From NCBI RefSeq assembly GCF_036588685.1, contig NC_086374.1, forward strand, positions 34,278,886 through 34,342,885: 64,000 bases of DNA, given 5' to 3'. This DNA is from Mytilus trossulus. Lineage: Eukaryota > Mollusca > Bivalvia > Mytilida > Mytilidae. Positions within the stretch are counted from its first letter, which is position 1. Each line of letters begins with the position of its first letter. The translations under genes were made by a program, and so were the position numbers. The notes below the pieces were generated by a model that was not told the DNA's origin, searched no databases, and saw only the letters and a program-made list of their open reading frames with translations. Below, one piece after another: positions 56,901 to 64,000 of the stretch.

Positions 56901-59499
56901 GAACATTCATGCCATGTTTGGTTTCATTCCATTCAGTGGTTCTCTAAAAGATGTCATTTGTATGTATTTCCCATAGGATCCTAATATATGTTAAACTAAA
57001 TTCCCTGTTGCCAGCAATCTTGAATAACGGATCAGCTACAAAGTAACAACACTTGATCAGCTTCTCATAAGGAACATTCGTGCCACGTTTGGTTTCATTC
57101 CATTCAGTGGTTCTCTAAAAGAAGTCATTTGTATGCATTTCCTATAGAGTCCTATGGTAAACCAAGTCCTCCGCTGGCCGCCATTTTGAATGATGGTTCG
57201 GCTACAAAGTAACAACACTTGGTCAGCACCTCATAAGAAAAATTCATGCCATGTTTGGTTTCATTCCATTCAGTGGTTCTCTAAAAGAAGTCATTTGTAT
57301 GCATTTCCCATAGGATCCCATGTTAAACTAAGTCTCCCGCTGGCGGCATCTTGGATGATGGATCGGCTACAAAGTAACAACACTTGGTCAGCACCTCATA
57401 AGAAACATTCATGCCATGTTTTGTTTCATTCCATTCAGTGGTTCTCTAGAAGAAGTTCAAAATGTAAAAAGTTAACGACGACGACGGACGACGACGGACG
57501 TCAAGTGGTGAGAAAAGCTCACTTGGCCCTTCGGGCCAGGTGAGCTAAAAAAGTAAAAAAAAGAAAAGATTGGGGGTTTATGTAAATGAGTCAGCAACAT
57601 AACGACACAACCAACCAAACGCCATCTATAAGTCAGCAACATAACGACACAACCAACCAAAAGCCATCTATAAGTCAGCACAGTCTCCAACCATAGAAAG
57701 GTTTTATACATTATATCAAGCTGCAAATCGTCAATTTGTATAGAATTCATAGAGAATCTATCAAAGATCATTTATCAATTCAAAATACTTAAATGAATCA
57801 ATGATTGGTATGGAAACTGTCTTGAAATAACAAAATGAAATTAACAAATTTCAAAGTTAATTAGGGCAGCCATTATTAGACATGGGGTCCCTGGCTTTGT
57901 ATTGGTTCATTACAATGAAGATAGTTTTATTATAACGCAACCATCAACCTTTTAACATCATTATTTACACTGTCATATGACTGTTACCCCGTTAACAGTA
58001 ATTTTATCTCAAACTCTTGGTTGACCTCCAACCATTAACAGTAATTTTATCTCAAACTCATGGTTGACCTCCAATTCAACTATAATATTGTTATTTGTGT
58101 CATAAAACTATCTGTTCATATAAATGTTGTGAAAAATATCAATATTTAATATAATTTTAAGTAGAACTATTAAGATAAGATAGCATTAAAAATGTTCGTG
58201 CATTTTTCTGTATTGTTCTTAACTATATGTAAATATACTGATTTAAAACATAGATATATTTCTAATTTATACATGGACATGTTCCTGTGGGCATCTTTTA
58301 TTAACAGATGTTTAATTTTATGAACATAAAGATTTGACGTATGGTAAGAACAGCAAACATTTCTCATGCAACCTTATGATTAAAACTGCCTTGAAGGCTC
58401 TATGATATTTGTGGCTATAGTAATGTCATGTATTCATTTAAACACGTTGTTTATATTGAGTCTGAACTACAAACTAACTTGCACTCTTCAAAAAGAAGTT
58501 TCCTGTCAAATATATCTTATTAGTCTCCCGTTTAACAGCAACAACAATAATCTAGCAATGTACAAAGTAAACCATGTTCCATCGTCATTAAACATCTATT
58601 ATTTGATTTTTATGTTGTTGCTCATTGTTGAAGACCAGTCTGTTATTATTGTTATTCACATCCTCAGCATTTGGCCTCTCTCTAAATTGTTGTCTCAATA
58701 CCAATTATACAATATCTACTTTTTTGTACTGTAAAGTCAGACTATGCTTACTTATGATGTCGCTTTTATATGAACAAGTATTGCGATAAAGGTTATGATA
58801 TTAAGTTACCATACATCAAAAGCAAAGGCGATCGAACATTAAAAGTCCTTAAAATTTTTGCTTTTTTTACCTTGAGTGTCTCCGTTAAGTGTTAGCTCTG
58901 CTTACTTTGTAAAATTATTTAAATACCTTTTTCATTAAAAAGACGATGCAAATCAGCAAAGCTATATACCATATTAATATAATTATGTCTATGTGCATCT
59001 ACCTAGTATGTACGTCAAATGAATATAATTGACATTGTGTAACAGGGATTCACAAAAGAGTTCTGTGAGTTGCTGTATAATTATAACATCATAGTCATAT
59101 GATGTTGATAGCACCGTAGTTATGTTTATATAAATGGCAAAGTTTTTTGAAAACAAAATAATTAAGCGTAAATGACGATGATATATATACATATTTTTAA
59201 AATAAATAAAATTGTAACCTCTTGGTATGATGTAAATTACAAAAATACTAAACTCCGAGGAAAATTCAAAACGGAAAGTCATCAATCAAATAGCAAAACC
59301 AAAAGCTCAAACACAACAAACAACTGCTATGTTCCTGACAAAATTGACAACATTGAGCGTTTAACTAATAATGATGCTTTTTTTTACTATGCATGATTAG
59401 AACAAGAGCTAAACTTCTTTCACAGATATATAGATAGAATATAAAGCAGATTAACTTACCCCTTGTAAGACAGCATAATAGTATCACAACTTTCAACAT
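50433..59499 (-). CDS. Gene D: type I receptor with WSC domain nested in a CTLD (8 exons, 425 aa)
   Basis: Exons on the minus strand: 59499-59460 signal peptide; 56443-56270 CTLD first half; 55608-55499 and 54322-54196 WSC; 52910-52806 CTLD second half; 52521-52399 short stalk; 51636-51561 transmembrane; 50955-50433 tail. The 1,278 bases including the stop join in frame with GT-AG borders. Exon order and phases equal those of gene C. The WSC domain keeps eight cysteines (FCSDASFDYIGVQ, NKCYCYY, DCPGNSEEKCG). In the CTLD first half the opening Cys of gene C is absent. The tail has four YxxV/L sites: Y285 (YHNV), Y318 (EPVYTAV), Y343 (PAYDEV) and Y377 (YAGL). These could dock SH2 or clathrin-adaptor proteins (inference). 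It is likely a surface glycan receptor. The ectodomain is shorter-stalked than that of C. Confidence 0.88.
51561..51636 (-). CDS. Gene D exon 7 (transmembrane)
   Basis: GVIIAIMLCIFLAIVIVLAV then VFYKLR: one membrane helix with a basic cytosolic edge. 76 bases, phase 1 to 2, as in gene B. Confidence 0.88.
52399..52521 (-). CDS. Gene D exon 6 (short Ser/Thr stalk)
   Basis: GDTLGTECSGSSITTDTPDS then SSNVADIETKSLVASS; about 40 residues with one Cys. Phase 1 to 1, a third of the length of gene C's stalk exon. Confidence 0.82.
52806..52910 (-). CDS. Gene D exon 5 (CTLD second half)
   Basis: STLPQFECQYFAFG, then GDCNIKRNFICQ, the closing C..C....FIC signature. Phase 1 to 1, acceptor TTTCAG, donor AAG|GTCTAA. 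Confidence 0.8.
54196..54322 (-). CDS. Gene D exon 4 (WSC domain, part 2)
   Basis: VNKCYCYYHLVNGMPADNCD, then DCPGNSEEKCGVNHMTVYRQ. Exactly 127 bases like its counterpart in gene C, but with a single 5' splice site and no 42-bp repeat. Confidence 0.86.
55060..55330 (-). repeat. Retroelement-like 3' tail in gene D intron 3
   Basis: Minus-oriented copy of the 2170-2560 family (reads [38 protein letters not shown] on the plus strand). Confidence 0.6.
55499..55608 (-). CDS. Gene D exon 3 (WSC domain, part 1)
   Basis: CFVVKAAAKETVMTNNHLAN then CVSFCSDASFDYIGVQ, the C...M....C...C....(F/I)G block. The donor is CAG|GTAGCT, phase 0. Confidence 0.85.
56270..56443 (-). CDS. Gene D exon 2 (CTLD first half)
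   Basis: GTFATIKVFN, DAELYCESISGVLLSYGTEF and FCSVTDV, ending KPWSQDYG. It aligns with gene C exon 2 (LLDYGSE / LLSYGTE; KPWPEYLG / KPWSQDYG) but lacks the first Cys and the WLG motif, so the lectin fold is atypical. Phase 1 to 1. Confidence 0.8.
56478..57547 (+). mobile_element. Repeat element with about five 165-bp tandem core units (pearl-like)
   Basis: A 5' segment (CTAGAGGCTCTCAAGAGCC, CGCTCACCT) is followed by tandem units marked by GGCTACAAAGTAACAAC at about 56707, 56871, 57033, 57199 and 57365 (spacing 162-166). A 3' segment has a GCTCACTTGGCCC/GGGCCAGGTGAGC hairpin at 57509-57547. Unique ends around tandem cores recall the 'pearl' class described in bivalves; the link is from memory. 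It lies in gene D intron 1. Open frames across it repeat with the unit and are not genes. Confidence 0.75.
57588..57676. repeat. 42-bp tandem repeat, just over two copies
   Basis: AGTCAGCAACATAACGACAC followed by AACCAACCAAACGCCATCTATA is repeated at a 42-base spacing (57590, 57632) with a third start at 57674. It is unrelated in sequence to the 42-bp repeat of gene C. Confidence 0.8.
57993..58075. repeat. Short tandem duplication (about 48 bp, two copies)
   Basis: TTAACAGTAATTTTATCTCA followed by AACTC.TGGTTGACCTCCAA occurs twice in a row in gene D intron 1. Confidence 0.8.
59240..59345 (+). repeat. CAAACACATCAAACG-family repeat piece
   Basis: ACTAAACTCCGAGGAAAATTC to TATGTTCCTGACAAAATTGAC, a short 5' piece of the family at 23655-23820. 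Confidence 0.5.
59460..59499 (-). CDS. Gene D exon 1 (signal peptide)
   Basis: MLKVVILLCCLTR and a split Gly; 40 coding bases, donor GGG|GTAAGT, phase 1, mirroring gene C exon 1. This is too short to appear as an open frame on its own. Confidence 0.82.
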
Positions 59500-61490
59500 A
59501 GTTTCTTTTCTAACGTCAGAAACTTTTTCATTAGAACACACAATTTGAGATAATCATAATAAAACCACAACAATACGATTTCAGGATATATGAAAACGGT
59601 TACATTTTTCGTTAGGTTATAAAATAAATGAATGCAAAAATCAGCGATGATTGTCTTGGGGCAATTCCGTATAAAACGTTGTATTATTCACGAACTGCTC
59701 CTTTCTAACGAAATGGCTGATAAAATCAGATATTATATGAAGTTACTTTAAATTTATTTGTTTTTGATGAATATTGTCCGTGACTGTTGGCAAGATGACA
59801 TATGTACATTTAAACCGCAAATCAAGCTATATATGATACATTTTTGAAAATGTGTTTTTAACAAGTTTTATGTGAGTGAACAGGTATAATTATGTGTTAC
59901 GATATTTGAATTTCCCGAAAGTGTATAAAAATTCATAATTCATAAAGAAAATAATGTGGACCCCACTCATTCCCGAGAAAATGTGTGATTCAAAGTGTAG
60001 CAATTGTGTATCAGGGTAAAAAAAAAGGAATGACCAGTCTTTGGCTACTTGTAATTTAGAATACAAAATTTTTGGTAAAAGATCACTGTCAGGACAACCA
60101 ACAAATTCAAGATATAGCGGCGGGTATAGACCCTCTAGATTGTGCTCAGTTAAAAAAAGTGTATCTACAGTAAAAGAAAAAAAAATATTGGTCGATGTAA
60201 TTATTTTTTGCGCATTTTGAAATAATTATACACATTGTTTTTGGTGTAGGTTTTATTTCAGCTTCTGCCATCCATTGGTGTCCGTCCGTCCGTAGTCGTA
60301 ATCTTTTTCAAAATGTATTCTACTATTCTATTGTAAATATAACGGAATTTGATGAGACTGTCGTACAAAGTGAGAGGTTTAATTCACCATTTTCTACATT
60401 TGAAAATGCCTGTACCAAGTCAGGTTATGACAGTTCTTGTACCATAGTTTTTGATGTGTTTTGTCATTTAATTTTGCCATGTGATTAGGGACTTTCCGAT
60501 TTAATTTTCCTCTGAGTTCAGTATTTTTGTGATTTTACTTTCTACTCTGGAAACACAAAAAATAATGTTACCTAAATATTCCTCAGGGAATCTATTTTAG
60601 AAATTATATCGGAGATTTGGTCTATCTTTAAACATTACCGCTGTAGCTGAAAATAGCACATAAGGGAACAATGCCGTTTATTGACAAAATCTTAATTATA
60701 GCGACAAGAACAAAGCTGTCGGAGAAGAACTGATTAGCAAATGTTTATATGAGAAAACTTTTGAAAAAAAGAATAAGCCAAAATTGCATAACTGAATATT
60801 GTCCTTAAATAAAGATTCATTTTACCATTTTTTATAAGTTTGCTAATTGATAGGTTTAAACTGTAAAGAGCCAAAATGTTCACAAATACTGTATTTATAA
60901 AACATGCCACTAAAACGTTTTTACAAATAAGTAAACAAAACTGATTGAAAGAAAATCAAAAGTCATTAAGGTTGTGTCCAAAGAACATAGATGCCGCACT
61001 CGCTCTATCATTTTCTCTCTGTTCAGTGGACTGCACATGTAAAATTGGGTTCAACACTCTAATTTTGAGTTAGAAAGATCATATCATAGAAAACATGTGC
61101 ACTAAGTTTCAAGTTGGTTGGATTTCAACTTTTTGAAGTTTTGAAACCGCCAAAATATTCCATATGTTATACCTTTTTGAATGAAAATCGCGAAATATTA
61201 CACCCGCGAAAATAACCCGCTATACGGTACTTTGCCCAAAACTTTAACCAGAAGCGGGCACTATTATTTGCAATGTTCAGTGGACCGTGAAATTGGGGTT
61301 AAAGCTCTAATTTGGCAATAAATTTTAAAAGGTCATTTAAAGTGAAGATATGTATCACGTTTCAATTTGATTGGACTTCAACTTCTTGAAAAACAACCTT
61401 GAAGGAACGAACGGATGCACATACCGGAACACAATAATAGTAGTCGGGGGCATACAAATAAATATCAAAACGGCTTATTTTAAAAAGGAG
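59500..61490. other. 5' flank of gene D and repeat-rich spacer
   Basis: No gene is supported. It holds a minus-oriented CAAACACATCAAACG-family copy at about 60330-60545 and two adjoining partial copies of the hairpin repeat at about 60975-61450 (GTTCAGTGGACTGCACATG and GTTCAGTGGACCGTGAAATT). Confidence 0.5.
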
Positions 61491-61610
61491 ACCGATTTCC
61501 TTTTGCAGATAGTCAGGACCTGGTAGAAGGTGCCATTTTGGTAGGCGGTCATCTTGGTGTGCGTGTGTTGCTTGGATTAGTTTGTTTTAACTATTTTGTG
61601 TTTTGTTTAC

Positions 61611-62100
61611 AGCTGTCTGAACTCCACAACGACTGCTTTCAGGACAAGTATGATCAGCTGAGCAGGCTGCTTACCTCGGCAATGTGTTGCAGGTTGCTGA
61701 ATCATTGATTCAGAAGTAGATGACTTCAAATTGAAAAAAATAAGATACCGTACTATAGCCAGCATATAGCCCTCGGACATCTGAACAGCATGTGACACTC
61801 ACCGATCCACAATAGGTTTCAGACTGTTGCTAACGCGGGTTTATTGTACGGGAGCCTCAAAAACTATTTTGTCGTTGAAACATCTAAGTAGCGTAACTTG
61901 GTGGAGCTAACAGATAATCAGGAGCTGATCCAGCACATTCTTTCGGGTTTTAAAGCTACAGAAACCTCAAATCTTCTGTGATAGCTGTTCCGTCATATTA
62001 ACAGAATCCTTAACTTCTACAGTCAGGGATCTATCTCGTTGACGCGCACTTGAATCAAATGGGGAAGCAGTGATCGTCGTTTCGATACAATCTGGGTCAA
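61611..62100 (+). pseudogene. Decayed coding remnant, unidentified
   Basis: Several plus-strand stretches look like former protein but are broken by stops and shifts: LSELHNDCFQDKYDQLSRLL from 61611 after a TTTACAG, then NVLQVAESLIQK one frame over, LVELTDNQELIQHILSGFKA near 61900, and ALESNGEAVIVVSIQ near 62045. Base composition is richer in G+C than the surroundings. The first part is helix-like. I do not recognise the family. The minus-strand open frame at 61607-61798 is probably a shadow. Confidence 0.4.
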
Positions 62101-62115
62101 ACAATGAAATTGGCA

Positions 62116-62138
62116 CCCCCCCCCCCCCCCCCCCCCCC
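62116..62138. repeat. Poly-C tract (23 bases)
   Basis: Uninterrupted C run directly after the decayed coding remnant. Confidence 0.95.
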
Positions 62139-64000
62139 AAACTTACTGAAAAAAAATAACAAGAGCGACGATGTTTTGTGTCGTTTGAATAGGGTGATTG
62201 TCTCTGGACAGTTATGTACTTGATTTAAAATCCATACGATTGGGTGTGTTGTTTTAGCATTGACCAATCCACATCATACATGTACCTGTCTGTAATATAC
62301 AATGCTTTCCGTTGAACTACCTGCTTTTCGTTTGCTTTATTTTCTCCATGACAAAAGTCTATATGTGTAACATGTAGTAAGTAATTAAGTAAGCGAGTAA
62401 ATTTTACTATAGTGACATACATTGTAATTATGTAATAACAGTTAAACAAAATACAAACATATTAAATAAATAATCAAATAAATCCCACCCATTTGGTCTA
62501 TAAGCTGATAACTCACTTGTAATTCATAAAAGTTAACGCGTTTCTCTTATTATGGATATCAAACAACATAATGAAAATTATCAATCTTAATTCAAAATAA
62601 TTCAATTCAATTCATAATGTAAAATAAAGAAAATATGAGTTAAATTAAAAGACTAAAGTCAATTTTGAGTTCAATAAATAATAAATTAATAATTATAATT
62701 TATTATAAAGAATTGGAAATATATTGACTATGCAGTAAGTGGCAACAATTTGCTATTTAAATATAATAATTTACTTATCTCACATAAGACTCTTCAACGA
62801 ATCGGACATAACGAACATCGTCTTACCTAATATACATTTCTAGAAATATGATTGATTAAAGCAACCGCGTGGCGACCGTGTATATATTATTTGAGGTAAG
62901 TATACGGGTCTTATTTCAACACATCAACACACGGTTAGTACATACATGTAGTACTGTTGTCCTTTTATAAAAATAACACTATGTTAAGGAGAAATCTGAA
63001 GTGTTTCAGCAGAAGAAGAAATGTATGATGAATGGTTGACACAAATTCATAAAACACATTTAAAGTTAACAAGTTATTACCATTGTCATTGTTTTCTGTA
63101 TAGACAAATGGAAGTAGGTTTTTAATTTAGAATTCTTGGTCAGCCACTACTTTAAAATTTAAAAAAACAAGAATTTGTCCATAGTACACGGATGCCCCAT
63201 TCGCACTATAATTTTCCATGTTCAGTGGACAGTGAAATTGGGGTCAAAACTTTAAGTGGAATACAAATAAGAAAGATCATATCATAAGGAACATGTGACT
63301 TTAACTTCATAAAAAACTACCTTGACCAAAAACTTAAACCTGAACCTCTCACTATAATTTTCTATGTTCAACGGTGGACCATGAAACTGATCCCATATGT
63401 ATTGTATTATAACATCAGCATACTATGTAACAAATAGTATCAATATGTATCATTTTCAAATTTTTAGTGAACCGAAACAGTCAAAAGCTTTTAATGATAG
63501 GTTCCATACAAGTTCCAAGTTTCCTTTATTTTGATAGGTATGCGATGCACATGCGTAGTATGTTTATGTTAAACTGTGCAATACATTATTTCAGTGGTTT
63601 GGATAATGAAATATGTTGATATCAGTGACATTTTCAGTCTTAGGTTTGGAATCGTGGTGAAACACTTTCAGGTGAACACTGACGCACTACAGAACAACTT
63701 TTCTGAAAGAAAATAAAAACAAAAAATCAGTTTTACTAATGCAACTATTTTACATGGCACACAGACAGAATACTTGTCTATCTACATTTTCACAAATAGA
63801 TGTACATTGGAATACTAGTATTAAGTACTTCGTGTAGACTTAGAAGAATTGGTAGACTATGTTGCTACATTTTGGATAGTAGATGGCGTCCTTTCATTAA
63901 GCAATAAAATCAAATTTATGACAATGTCACAGTAGAACACATCTTTAATATTGAAAAACAAAAAACAGATGTTCTGTCGATCTTTACCCTCATTTAGAAA
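62139..64000. other. AT-rich spacer to window end
   Basis: No supported exon. Contains a partial hairpin-family repeat at about 63170-63390 (GGATGCCCCATTCGCACTAT, GTTCAGTGGACAGTGAAATTG). The remainder shows no structure I can name. Confidence 0.5.

Noticed and set aside
57190-57543. 117-residue plus-strand open frame with two near-identical halves
   Set aside because: The halves coincide with 165-bp tandem units of a repeat element, not with a protein domain.
1-64000. CRISPR arrays, operons, bacterial promoters or prophage features
   Set aside because: The window is intron-bearing animal DNA; the tandem repeats seen lack repeat-spacer structure.

Overview
This is eukaryotic, intron-rich, AT-rich DNA packed with short interspersed repeats. 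It is almost certainly from a bivalve, most probably a mussel (Mytilus). That assignment is inference: it rests on several repeat families I associate with Mytilus and on the gene content. Five gene models can be assembled by joining exons with canonical GT-AG borders whose reading frames agree at every junction.

Layout. 1-5397: repeats, including an inverted fragment of the neighbouring transporter gene. 5398-18111 (minus): an 11-exon SLC23-type nucleobase/ascorbate transporter of 644 residues. 18112-20053: spacer holding a dead copy of part of that gene's exon 1. 20054-22301 (minus): a 3-exon, 138-residue membrane protein that is little more than a transmembrane helix and a tyrosine-containing tail (gene B). 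24692-33840 (minus): an 8-exon, 527-residue type I receptor (gene C). 35781-49162 (plus): a 5-exon secreted C-type lectin with a frameshift in exon 3 (gene E). 50433-59499 (minus): an 8-exon, 425-residue receptor paralogous to C (gene D). 59500-64000: repeats plus a decayed coding remnant.

The most interesting content is the lectin/receptor cluster B-C-E-D. C and D share the same exon order and intron phases: signal peptide, first half of a C-type-lectin-like domain (CTLD), a complete eight-cysteine WSC domain on two exons, second half of the CTLD, stalk, transmembrane exon, long cytoplasmic tail. The WSC domain thus appears nested inside the CTLD. B has the same transmembrane/tail exon layout and phases but no ectodomain. 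The D and B tails carry several YxxV/I/L motifs. I infer a local family of glycan-binding receptors, possibly immune; no function is shown by sequence alone.

Two structural oddities stand out. In gene C a 42-bp in-frame unit that includes the end of the WSC exon and its 5' splice site is tandemly repeated five times, offering several in-frame donor sites. In the large intron of gene E lies a 6,876-bp element whose inverted termini begin CACAGTG and which is flanked by an exact 5-bp direct repeat. Both traits recall Transib/RAG-class transposons, but no transposase ORF is visible inside.
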